Of a DNA stretch of 64,000 nucleotides, positions 24,513 to 33,038 are shown one piece after another. Source of the DNA: DATJIG01 sp050260515. Its GTDB lineage: Bacteria; Pseudomonadota; Alphaproteobacteria; SMXQ01. The notes under the pieces were generated by a model that saw only the letters and a list, made by a program, of their open reading frames with translations, made no database searches and was not told the origin of the DNA. Location of the stretch: assembly GCA_050260515.1 (NCBI GenBank), contig JBLNCI010000007.1:106609-170608 (forward strand), read 5' to 3'. Positions within the stretch are counted from its first letter, which is position 1. The number at the start of each line of letters is the position of its first letter. The position numbers and the translations under genes are program-made.

Positions 24513-25673
24513 ATGCGTCGCACCGTGGTCGCGTTCCTTCTCTCGATGATTTTGGCCATCGGCGCCGCCTCGGCGGCGGACACGCCGGCGCCCAAAGGGC
24601 TTTGGCTGGTCACCGACTACCCCGCCGTGACCGTACGGGCCGGCGAGACTGCCAGCATCCGGATGAAACTTCAGAACTCCGGCCTTGCCCCGGAGCGTGC
24701 GGCCCTGACGGTTCAGGGGCTGCCCGCCGGCTGGAAGGCACAGCTCATCGGCGGCGGCCAGCCGGTCGAGGCGGCGATGCCGTTCACCAACGACATGGTC
24801 AGTCTCGAGCTCCGGCTCGACATCCCGCGCGAGCAGACCTCGGGCACGTACAACCTGACGGTGCAGGCGCGGGGCGCGAACGCCAGCGCGACGCTGCCGC
24901 TGCAGGTCACGCTCGGCCAGGAGTTGCCGGCGAAGCTGACCCTCAAACCCAAGCTGCCCTCGCTCAAGGGCACGGTGAAGGCGAGCTTCGACTACGAATT
25001 CACCGTGAAGAACGACAGCGGCAAGGCCGTGCTGGTCAACCTGTCGGCCCAGACCCCGCCCAATTTCCAGCGCTCGTTCACCGAGAACTACGGGTCACAG
25101 GAGATCAACTCGATCCCGCTCGACGCCGGCCAGAGCAAGGATCTCAAGCTCAAGGTGCAGCTCCCGCCGGATGCCGGCGCGGGCAACTACGACCTCCTGC
25201 TGACGGCTTCGGCCGAGGGAGCGACCGCGGAGGTTCCGCTCCAGCTCCAGGCCACCGGTCAGTCGAAGCTGCGGCTCACCGGCAAGGACGAGCGGCTGAG
25301 CGCGAAGGCCGATGCCGGTCAGGCGAGCCAGGTCACCCTCGTCGTCGTCAACGACGGCACGGCGCCCGCTGAGAACGTCAGCCTCTCGGCGAGCCCGCCG
25401 ACCGATTGGAAGGTCGACTTCGACACCAAGACGATCCCCGAGATCGGCCCCAGTCAGCGGCAGGAGGTGACCGCGACCATCACCCCCGCCGCGAAGGCGA
25501 TCGCCGGCGACTACATGACGACGTTCCGCGCCAATGCTACCGGCGACTCCACCTCCGCGGACTTCCGCGTCGCCGTCACCACCTCGACGTTGTGGGGCGC
25601 GTTCGGTATCGCGATCATCGCCATCGCGCTGCTGATCCTGGTCGGCGCCGTCGCGCGCTTCGGCCGGCGATGA
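24513..25673 (+). CDS. NEW3-domain exported membrane-anchored protein
   Basis: A 386-residue protein. The signal peptide is residues 1-21 (MRRTVVAF...GAASAA). Three or so immunoglobulin-like NEW3 (COG1470-type) modules follow, with repeated patterns such as QVTLVVVNDGTAPAENVSL and DWKVDFDTKTIPEI. One C-terminal transmembrane helix (LWGAFGIAIIAIALLILVG) has a basic tail, so the modules face the periplasm. GGAGGTG seven bases before ATG supports the start. The stop overlaps the ATPase start (ATGA). It is probably an accessory or envelope-binding subunit of the ABC system encoded after it. Confidence 0.88.
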   Translation: MRRTVVAFLLSMILAIGAASAADTPAPKGLWLVTDYPAVTVRAGETASIRMKLQNSGLAPERAALTVQGLPAGWKAQLIGGGQPVEAAMPFTNDMVSLELRLDIPREQTSGTYNLTVQARGANASATLPLQVTLGQELPAKLTLKPKLPSLKGTVKASFDYEFTVKNDSGKAVLVNLSAQTPPNFQRSFTENYGSQEINSIPLDAGQSKDLKLKVQLPPDAGAGNYDLLLTASAEGATAEVPLQLQATGQSKLRLTGKDERLSAKADAGQASQVTLVVVNDGTAPAENVSLSASPPTDWKVDFDTKTIPEIGPSQRQEVTATITPAAKAIAGDYMTTFRANATGDSTSADFRVAVTTSTLWGAFGIAIIAIALLILVGAVARFGRR

Positions 25674-26605
25674 CCGCGCCGGTCGTCGAGGCGCGCGGGC
25701 TCACCAAGGTCTACGGCGCGACGCGCGCAGTGGACGGGATCGATTTTGCGCTCGGCGCCGGTGAGATCGTCGGCCTGCTCGGCCCCAACGGGGCGGGCAA
25801 GACGACCACGATCCTGATGCTGCTCGGACTGACGGAACCGACCGGCGGCACGATCTCGATCCTCGGCCACGATCCGTTGCACGACCCGCTCGAGGTCAAG
25901 CGGCGCGTCGGCTATCTGCCTGACGCGGTCGGCTTCTACGATCACATGACGGCCCGCGAGAACCTGCTGTACACGGCACGTCTCGCGGGGCTCGGGCGTG
26001 GCGAAGCCCAGGAGCGTATCGCCGCCGCTCTCGCGCGCGTCCGGCTCACCGACGTCGCCGATCGGCCGGTCGCCAGCTACTCGCGGGGCATGCGCCAGCG
26101 CCTCGGCCTCGCCGAAGTCATCATGAAGCGGGCCGATGTTGCGATCCTCGACGAGCCGACCTCGGGCCTCGATCCGCAGTCGACCTACGAACTCCTGGAT
26201 ATGATCCGCGGCCTCAAGCACGACGGCGTCGCGGTCCTGCTCTCGTCGCACCTGCTCGACCGCGTTCAGAGCGTGTGCGACCGCGTGCTGCTCTTCCAGC
26301 AAGGCAAGATCGCGCTTCAGGGCACAGTCGCCGAGCTCGCCCGCCAAGTGCTGGGTGGCGGCTACGCCATTCAGGTGGAAACCCAACGCACCGACGTCTA
26401 CGCCGCGCTCGACGGCATTCCCGGCATCCGCGAGATTCGGCCCGAAGGCGGCGGACGGTTCCGGGTCATCGCCGAATCGGACCTGCGCTCGGTGATCGCC
26501 ACCCGCCTCGTCGGCAGCGGCGCCGACCTCCTGCGCCTCAACGTCGTGGAGCCCAGCCTCGATGACATCTATGCACGCCATTTCGCCAGCCGCGCCGCGG
26601 CGTAA
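25670..26605 (+). CDS. ABC exporter ATPase subunit
   Basis: A 311-residue ABC-2-type ATPase of the CcmA/NosF class. Walker A is GPNGAGKT at 38-45. The degenerate signature is YSRGMRQRLGLA, Walker B is VAILDEPTSGLD, and the switch His is in LLSSHLLD. A C-terminal extension of about 80 residues is typical of drug- or copper-type exporters. Translation is coupled to the NEW3 gene upstream, and the gene overlaps the permease gene downstream by 44 bases. Confidence 0.93.
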   Translation: MTAPVVEARGLTKVYGATRAVDGIDFALGAGEIVGLLGPNGAGKTTTILMLLGLTEPTGGTISILGHDPLHDPLEVKRRVGYLPDAVGFYDHMTARENLLYTARLAGLGRGEAQERIAAALARVRLTDVADRPVASYSRGMRQRLGLAEVIMKRADVAILDEPTSGLDPQSTYELLDMIRGLKHDGVAVLLSSHLLDRVQSVCDRVLLFQQGKIALQGTVAELARQVLGGGYAIQVETQRTDVYAALDGIPGIREIRPEGGGRFRVIAESDLRSVIATRLVGSGADLLRLNVVEPSLDDIYARHFASRAAA

Positions 26606-27557
26606 GGGTTCCCCCTGGACGGGGCTCGGCACTGTCTTCCTCAAGGAGCTGACGGATCACCTCAGCAGTGCGCGCATGCGCATCCTCGCGTTCCTGGTGC
26701 TGCTGACCGGCATCGGCGCGGTGTACACCGCGATCCAGGACATCCGGTCCGTCAGCGGCGAGGCGCCGTACCTGTTCCTGCTGCTGTTCACGCATGCGCG
26801 GGACCCGATGCCATCGTTCATCGCGCTGCTCGGGTTCCTGATCCCGGTCATCGCCATCGGTCTCGGTTTCGACAGCGTCAACACGGAGTTCACGCGGCGG
26901 ACGATGAGCCGGCTGCTGGCGCAGCCGATCTACCGCGATGCGCTTCTGCTCGGGAAGTTCCTCGCCGGCCTGGCGACGATCTCGATCGGCCTCACGGCAC
27001 TGTGGCTGCTGATTCTCGGGCTCGGCCTGCTCCTGCTCGGCATTCCACCGAGCGGGGAGGAAGTCGCGCGGGGCGTGATGTTCCTCGTCGTCGCCATCGC
27101 CTATGCCGGGACCTGGCTCGCGGTGGCACTCCTGTTCTCCGTGATCTTCCGTTCGCCGGCGACGTCGGCATTGTGCGCACTGGGCGTTTGGCTGCTGCTC
27201 AGCGTGCTGTGGCCGATCATCGCGCCGTTCGCCGCCCAGGCGATCGCCCCCCAAGACCCGGTCGCCGCCATGTTCGGCATCCCGAGCGTCGCCCAGATGC
27301 AGTGGGAGCAGGCGATCTCGCGCCTGTCGCCCAATACGCTGTTCGCCGAGGCGACGCTGGCCGTCATGCATCCGGCGACGCGTGCTCTCGGCCCGGTGTT
27401 CCAGAGTCAACTGCGGGGCGCGGTAATCGGGGCGCCGCTGCCGCTCGACCAGAGCCTGCTGCTGGTGTGGCCGCAGATCACCGGGCTGGTCGCGGCGGCG
27501 ATCATCCTGTTCGCCGCCACCTACGTCCTGTTCCAGCGTCAGGAAATCCGCGCCTAG
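26562..27557 (+). CDS. ABC-2 type permease (NosY-like)
   Basis: A 331-residue membrane protein with about six transmembrane segments. NosY-like features are FLKELTDHLSSARMRIL at the N-terminus, GLGFDSVNTEFTRRTMSRLLAQPIYRDALLLGKFLAG after the second helix, and an LFSVIFRSPATSAL loop. The start may be 26562 or the Met three codons later; both lie inside the ATPase gene, implying coupled translation. With the NEW3 protein and the ATPase it forms a three-gene export or envelope-remodelling system of unknown substrate. No copper-site (NosD/NosL) genes are nearby. Confidence 0.88.
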   Translation: MTSMHAISPAAPRRKGSPWTGLGTVFLKELTDHLSSARMRILAFLVLLTGIGAVYTAIQDIRSVSGEAPYLFLLLFTHARDPMPSFIALLGFLIPVIAIGLGFDSVNTEFTRRTMSRLLAQPIYRDALLLGKFLAGLATISIGLTALWLLILGLGLLLLGIPPSGEEVARGVMFLVVAIAYAGTWLAVALLFSVIFRSPATSALCALGVWLLLSVLWPIIAPFAAQAIAPQDPVAAMFGIPSVAQMQWEQAISRLSPNTLFAEATLAVMHPATRALGPVFQSQLRGAVIGAPLPLDQSLLLVWPQITGLVAAAIILFAATYVLFQRQEIRA

Positions 27558-27571
27558 CGCCACGAACGAAA

Positions 27572-27596
27572 ACGGCCCGCGCCAGGCGCGGGCCGT
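27572..27596. terminator. Terminator hairpin between convergent genes
   Basis: A ten-base-pair stem (ACGGCCCGCG) with a five-base loop. The minus strand continues into TTTTCGTTCG, so it best serves the TctC gene at 27621. It also lies 14 bases after the ABC permease stop and could act in both directions. Confidence 0.75.
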
Positions 27597-27620
27597 CGTC
27601 GGTCGAATATACCGCTTGGT

Positions 27621-28658
27621 TTACTCGAGACCGCGCGCCTCGCGCGCCTTCTCGCGCACAGCGGGCGAGATCTTCGTCGCGTCCTCGATCGTCTTCTGCA
27701 GCTCCTCACCGGTCATCGGGTCGAACTCGGCCTTGGTCTGCTCGATGTCGGCGAGGAACACCGGGTCCTTGGTCATCGCCGTGAAGGCGTCGCGCAGCGC
27801 CTTGACGCGCTCGGCCGGGACGCCGGGGGACGTGAAGATCGAGCGGCCGATCACGGCGCCACTGGCGTAGAGGCCGAGGATCTGCTTCTGCTCGTCGGTC
27901 TTGCCGAGCTCGACCATGTCGGGGACGTTCGGCAGCTCCTTATGGCGGTAGGGCGTGTACTGGACGATCAGGCTGATCTGCTTGTTCTGAAGCCAGTCCT
28001 GCTTCGACGTCTTGATCGTATTCCAGGACGTCGTCGCGCCCTCGACCTCGCCCTTCTCCATCGCAAGCATCCCCTCGTTGGAGCCGGGATAGCCGGTGAT
28101 CACCTTGAACTTCGTTCCAAGCACCTTGTTGAGGACCTTCGGCATGAACTCGGCGGGCGAGCCCGGACCAGTGCCGGCCACCGGCGTCTCGTACTTGAGC
28201 GCGTCCTCGAACGTCTTCACCTTGGAGGTATGCCACGTCAGCATCATGTCGACATTCGACGTGGCGCGGCCGATCCAGTTAAAGGCGGTCGCCTTGTACT
28301 GAACGCCGGGCGTGCCGAAGGCGTCCTCGAGCGCGACCGTCTGCGTCACGATGCCGAGGGCCGTCCCGTCCTTCGGAGCCACGTTGTAGACAAAGTTCGC
28401 GGCGCGGAGGCTGCCGGCGCCGGGCATGTTCTGCGGCACCACGTTCGGCTGTCCGGGGATATGGCGGCCGAGATGCCTCGCAACGAGGCGGCCGAAGAAG
28501 TCGTAGCCGCCGCCCGGGGCGTAGCCGATGTAGAGGTTGACGGTCTTGCCCTTGTAGAACTGCTCGACCGACTGCGCGTGGGCGGACGTCGTCGACGAGG
28601 CAATGCCTGCAACCGCAGCGACAGCGCTGAGCAGACGGGTGGCGGCGCGGACGGACAT
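27621..28658 (-). CDS. Tripartite tricarboxylate transporter receptor (TctC/Bug family)
   Basis: A periplasmic solute-binding protein of about 345 residues. Signal peptide residues 1-29 are followed by the Bug-family opening KTVNLYIGYAPGGGYDFFGRL and the block RHLGRHIPGQPNVVPQNMPGAGSLRAANFVYNVAPKDG in place. I chose Met 28658 because GAGAGT precedes it and the signal peptide starts there. No tctA or tctB membrane genes are nearby, so it is an orphan receptor that must share a transporter elsewhere or act as a sensor. Its ligand (organic acid or similar) is unknown. A terminator follows. Confidence 0.9.
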   Translation of the reverse strand: MSVRAATRLLSAVAAVAGIASSTTSAHAQSVEQFYKGKTVNLYIGYAPGGGYDFFGRLVARHLGRHIPGQPNVVPQNMPGAGSLRAANFVYNVAPKDGTALGIVTQTVALEDAFGTPGVQYKATAFNWIGRATSNVDMMLTWHTSKVKTFEDALKYETPVAGTGPGSPAEFMPKVLNKVLGTKFKVITGYPGSNEGMLAMEKGEVEGATTSWNTIKTSKQDWLQNKQISLIVQYTPYRHKELPNVPDMVELGKTDEQKQILGLYASGAVIGRSIFTSPGVPAERVKALRDAFTAMTKDPVFLADIEQTKAEFDPMTGEELQKTIEDATKISPAVREKAREARGLE

Positions 28659-28763
28659 CGGAACTCTCCTCGGCAGGGGTCGGCGGAAGGGCGCCAATCT
28701 AGCCACCGTACCCCGCTCGGTCCAGCGCCAAGGCAGACAATAATCCAGGGTTTTGCCGCGCTT

Positions 28764-31700
28764 TTACGCCGGCACCGTCTCCTCGGCCTCGGCGTGCTTC
28801 GAGTGGTCGGCAGCGATCATCATGTACACGGCGGGTACCACGAAGAGCGTGAACAGGGTGCCGATCGACAGCCCGGTGGCGATGACCAGACCCATGCTGA
28901 AGCGCGACACGGCACCCGCGCCGCTCGCGAGGATGAGCGGCACGACGCCCATCACCATGGCGGCGGTGGTCATCAGGATGGGCCGCAACCGAATCGCCGC
29001 CGCATGCTCGATGGCCTCTCGTTTCGACATGCCGTCGCGCTGCATATTATTCGCGAACTCCACCATCAGGATGCCGTGCTTGCTGATGAGACCCATCAGC
29101 GTCACCAGGCCGACCTCGGTGTAGATGTTCAGGGTCGCTCCGCCGACTCCGAGAAAGATGAACAGCAGCGCCCCGGCGATCGACATCGGTACCGAGATCA
29201 GGATGATCACGGGATCGCGGAAGCTCTCGAACTGCGCGGACAGCGCGAGAAAGATGATGATCAGCGCAAACGCGAACGTGACAACGAAGCCGCTCGACTC
29301 CTGCACGAACTGGCGCGCCTGCCCGGCATAGTCGACCGAGTAGCCGGCAGGCAGGGTGTCGCGGGCGAGCCCATTCAGGTAGTCCAGCGCGGCGCCCAAG
29401 GTCACGCCCGGCATCGGCACGCCCTGGATCGTCGCGCTGTTGAGCTGCTGGAAGTGGTTCAGCGACTGCGGGATCGCCTTGGTCTGCAGCGTGGCGACGG
29501 TCGACAGCGGCACGGAAGCGCCGCTCGAGGTGCGAATGTAGTAGCTCCGCAGCTGGTCGGCATTGAGGCGCGCGCGGCGCTCGGCCTGCGGGATCACCTG
29601 ATACGAGCGCCCGGCGAAGTTGAAGTAGTTCACGTAGCCGCCGCCCAGCATCGAGCCGAGCGCCGAGCCGATGTCCTGCATCGAGAGTCCGAGCATCGCC
29701 GCCTTCTCGCGGTCGATGACGACCTCGGTCTGCGGGCTGTCGAAGCGAAGGTCGTTGTTGAGCACGATGAACATGCCGGACTTCTGCGCCGCCTGCAGGA
29801 ACTCCTGCGACACCTCGTTGAGGCGGTCGAAAGAATCGGTGGTCTGGATGACGAACTGGACCGGGAGACCGGTCGCGCCGGGCAAAGGCGGCAACTGGAA
29901 AGCGAACACCTGGGCGCCGGCGACCTGATTAAGCTCGTCCTGCACCACCGGCTGGAGCTGGTTCGTCGTCAGCTTGCGTTGATCCCATGGCTTGAGAACC
30001 ATGCCGGCGACGACCCGCGATGGCGTGTCGAGCTGGAAAACCAGCTTCGTCTCCGGATGGCCGCTCAGGATCTTGTAGATCTGGTCGTCGTAGAGCTGCT
30101 TCTGCTGCAGCGTGGCGTTGGCGGGTGGCGTGACGAACGCGATGACGAGGCCCGCGTCCTCCTGCGGCGCGAGCTCGGTCTTCGACCCCGTGAACAGGAA
30201 GTAGATCGAGCCGAGGATGATCAGTGCGAAGACACCGGTCACCGCCAGCGTGTCGAGACTCGCGTGCAGCGCCCGCGCGTAGCGCTTGCGGAGGCGATCG
30301 AAATTCCGGTCGATGAAGTCGACGGTGCGCATCTCCCAACTGGTCCGGTCGTGGGTGTGCGGCTTGAGCAGCCGGGACGACATCATCGGCGACAGCGTCA
30401 AGGCGACGATGCCGGAGATCGTCACGGCGCCGACCAGCGTGAACGCGAACTCGCTGAACAAGGCGCCGGTGAGGCCACCCTGAAACCCGATCGGGATGTA
30501 GACCGCCACCAGCACGATGGTCATGGCGACGATCGGTGTCGCCAGCTCTCGGGCAGCGCGAATTGCCGCCGGCACCGGCTTCATGCCCTCCTCGAGGTGG
30601 CGATTGACGTTCTCCACGACGATGATCGCGTCATCGACCACCAGTCCGATCGCGAGCACGAGCGCTAGCAGTGTCAGGAGGTTGATCGAGTAGCCGAGGA
30701 TCAGCATCGCGGTGAATGTGCCGATCAGAGACAACGGAATTGTCACGACCGGGATTAGGACGGATCGCGGCGAGCCGATGAACGCGAACACCACCAAGGT
30801 GACGATCAGCACCGCCTCAATCAGCGTGAACACCACCTCGTGGATGGCGCTGTTCACGAATTCGGTTGCGTCGTAGACGATGGTGCCCTGGATGCCCTGC
30901 GGCAACTGCTCCTCGATCGCGGGAAAGGCGTCGCGGACGCGCTTCACGACTTCGAGCAGGTTGGCGTTCGGCGCCACCTGGATGCCGATGTAGACGGCTT
31001 TCTGGCCGTCGAACGACACCTGCGATTCATAGTCCTGGGCGCCGAGGGTCACGGTCGCGATGTCGCGCAGGCGGACGATGGCGCCGCCCTTCTGCTTCAC
31101 GACCATGTCGCGGAAGCCTTCGAGCGAGGTGAGGCCGGTGGACGCCGTCAGGCTCATCTGCACCATCTGGCCCTTGGCGTTGCCGATGGCCGAGGTGAAG
31201 TTGTTGGCCGCCAGCGCCTGGCGGACGTCAGTGCCCGTAAGCCCGTGGGCCGCCATCTTGTCGGGATCGAGCCATGCGCGCAGGGCGAACTGCTTCTGGC
31301 CGATCAACTCGGCGGTCTGCACGCCTTCGAGCGACTGGAGCTTTGGCTGGACCACCCGCAGCAGGTAGTCGGTGATGTTGTTCGACGGCAGCACGTCGCT
31401 GCGGAACCCGATGTACATCGAATCGATCGTCTCGCCGATCTTCACCGTCAGCGTCGGCTGCTGCGATCCCTGCGGAAGCTGGTTGAGGACGGCATTGACC
31501 TTGGTGTTGATCTCGGTGAGCGCCTCATCGGGGTTGTAGTTGAGGCGCAGATTGGCGGTGATCGTGCTCACGCCCTGGAGGCTCGTCGACGTGATGTAGT
31601 CGATGCCGTTGGCCTGGGCGACCGAGTTCTCGAGCGGCGTGGTGATGAACCCGGCGACGACGTCGGGATCGGCGCCCGGGTAGAGCGTCGTGATCGTCAC

Positions 31701-31832
31701 CACCGCGTTCTGGGTTCGCGGGTATTGCAGGACGGGCAGCGTGAACACCGAACGCAGCCCGAGCACCAGGATCAGCAGGCTGACGACCGTCGCCAGCACC
31801 GGTCGGCGGATGAAGATGTCGGTGAACTTCAT
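28764..31832 (-). CDS. RND multidrug efflux permease, HAE-1 type
   Basis: A 1022-residue inner-membrane proton/drug antiporter. The start is MKFTDIFIRRPVLATVVSLLI. The duplicated architecture has twelve transmembrane helices and two large periplasmic porter loops. The proton-relay Asp pair is in GLVVDDAIIVVENVNRHLEEG (TM4). The C-terminal half ends with GLISKHGILMVEFANNMQRDG. It forms a tripartite pump with the adaptor and outer-membrane genes encoded upstream in the operon. The DNA between its stop and the next gene is only about 100 bases. Drug range cannot be predicted. Confidence 0.95.
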   Translation of the reverse strand: MKFTDIFIRRPVLATVVSLLILVLGLRSVFTLPVLQYPRTQNAVVTITTLYPGADPDVVAGFITTPLENSVAQANGIDYITSTSLQGVSTITANLRLNYNPDEALTEINTKVNAVLNQLPQGSQQPTLTVKIGETIDSMYIGFRSDVLPSNNITDYLLRVVQPKLQSLEGVQTAELIGQKQFALRAWLDPDKMAAHGLTGTDVRQALAANNFTSAIGNAKGQMVQMSLTASTGLTSLEGFRDMVVKQKGGAIVRLRDIATVTLGAQDYESQVSFDGQKAVYIGIQVAPNANLLEVVKRVRDAFPAIEEQLPQGIQGTIVYDATEFVNSAIHEVVFTLIEAVLIVTLVVFAFIGSPRSVLIPVVTIPLSLIGTFTAMLILGYSINLLTLLALVLAIGLVVDDAIIVVENVNRHLEEGMKPVPAAIRAARELATPIVAMTIVLVAVYIPIGFQGGLTGALFSEFAFTLVGAVTISGIVALTLSPMMSSRLLKPHTHDRTSWEMRTVDFIDRNFDRLRKRYARALHASLDTLAVTGVFALIILGSIYFLFTGSKTELAPQEDAGLVIAFVTPPANATLQQKQLYDDQIYKILSGHPETKLVFQLDTPSRVVAGMVLKPWDQRKLTTNQLQPVVQDELNQVAGAQVFAFQLPPLPGATGLPVQFVIQTTDSFDRLNEVSQEFLQAAQKSGMFIVLNNDLRFDSPQTEVVIDREKAAMLGLSMQDIGSALGSMLGGGYVNYFNFAGRSYQVIPQAERRARLNADQLRSYYIRTSSGASVPLSTVATLQTKAIPQSLNHFQQLNSATIQGVPMPGVTLGAALDYLNGLARDTLPAGYSVDYAGQARQFVQESSGFVVTFAFALIIIFLALSAQFESFRDPVIILISVPMSIAGALLFIFLGVGGATLNIYTEVGLVTLMGLISKHGILMVEFANNMQRDGMSKREAIEHAAAIRLRPILMTTAAMVMGVVPLILASGAGAVSRFSMGLVIATGLSIGTLFTLFVVPAVYMMIAADHSKHAEAEETVPA

Positions 31833-31841
31833 CGGAGCGCC

Positions 31842-33032
31842 TTACTCGTTCGGCGGGTTCGGCGCGGCGTCGTTCGACGGCTGCACCGAGTTGTTGACGA
31901 CCACCGGGATTCCGTTGCGCAGCTTGTTCAGGCCCGCGGTCACCACCTCGTCGCCGTCGTTGACGCCGGTGAGGATCGCGACCTGGTCGCCCCGGGTCTC
32001 ACCAAGGGTGACGAACTTCTGGGCCGCGACGAGCCGCGGCTTGCCCGCCGGGTCGTTGCCCTGGTTCGCGACGACATACACCAGGTTGCCGTACGGGTTG
32101 TAGCTGATCGCCGTCTGCGGCAGCGTCACGTAGGGCTGCGGCTCGCCGAAGCGAACGGTGACATTGGCGTACATCCCGGGCAGCAGCTTGTGATCGGGAT
32201 TGCGGAGGCTCGCCCGCACCTGAACGTTCCGGGTGTCGGGATCGACCTTGGGGTTGATTGCCGAGATCGTGCCTTCGAACGTCAGGCCGGGATAGGTGTC
32301 GGTCTCGACCACCACCGCGAGCCCAGGCTGCAAGACGTCGAGCGCCTGCTGCGGCAGGTAGAAGTCGAAGTAGATCGGATCCAGCGCCTGAAGCGTCACG
32401 ACGGGGGCGCCCGGGCTGACGTACTGGCCGATGTCGACCTGCCGAATGCCGAGGCGGCCGGCGAACGGCGCGCGGATCGACTTGTAGCCGACCAGCGCCT
32501 CCTGCTGGGCCACCTGCGCCTCGGCGCTCTTCAGGTTCTGTTCGTCGGCGTCCACGGTCTGCTTGCTGACCGCCTGCGCCTTGTATTGGGCGAGATTGCG
32601 GTTGTACGTGATGCGCGCCAGCGCCGCCGATGCCTTGAGTGCGTTGAGCTTGGCGATGTCGTCGGCGGCCAAGAGCTCGACCAGAGGCGTGCCTTCGGCG
32701 ACATCGGCGCCGGACTCGAAGTGCACCGCGGACACGATGCCGGAGACCTGCGCACTGAGATCCGCGCCGCGGACCGCGCGCAAGGTGCCGACAGCGCGCA
32801 TCTGCGGCTGCCATTCGGAAATCTCCGCCCTCATCGTCGACACCGTCTGCGGAGGGACACCGCGCGAGGCCATAAAGTTGGCGATCATGCGGTTGACGAA
32901 GGCATGCCACCCGAACACGCCCCCGAGCACCACACCGACGGCTATCAGCATGATCGCCATTCGGCGGTTCATGAAGGTCCTGCGCGGCCGCGGCCGCCGG
33001 TAATCCTGCCTGTAGTCGTCATGCATCGTCAT
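31842..33032 (-). CDS. RND efflux periplasmic adaptor (membrane fusion protein)
   Basis: A 396-residue protein with an N-terminal membrane anchor (about residues 24-47) after a basic, Tyr/Arg-rich cytoplasmic tail. It has the split lipoyl domain (GADLSAQVSGIVSAVHFESGADV in two halves), an alpha-helical hairpin (about 115-175), a beta-barrel and a C-terminal MP domain. The hairpin is short, as in MexE/AcrA-like adaptors. The gene lies six bases after the outer-membrane gene and nine before the permease. It bridges the pump to the channel. Confidence 0.93.
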   Translation of the reverse strand: MTMHDDYRQDYRRPRPRRTFMNRRMAIMLIAVGVVLGGVFGWHAFVNRMIANFMASRGVPPQTVSTMRAEISEWQPQMRAVGTLRAVRGADLSAQVSGIVSAVHFESGADVAEGTPLVELLAADDIAKLNALKASAALARITYNRNLAQYKAQAVSKQTVDADEQNLKSAEAQVAQQEALVGYKSIRAPFAGRLGIRQVDIGQYVSPGAPVVTLQALDPIYFDFYLPQQALDVLQPGLAVVVETDTYPGLTFEGTISAINPKVDPDTRNVQVRASLRNPDHKLLPGMYANVTVRFGEPQPYVTLPQTAISYNPYGNLVYVVANQGNDPAGKPRLVAAQKFVTLGETRGDQVAILTGVNDGDEVVTAGLNKLRNGIPVVVNNSVQPSNDAAPNPPNE

Positions 33033-33038
33033 CGAGAC

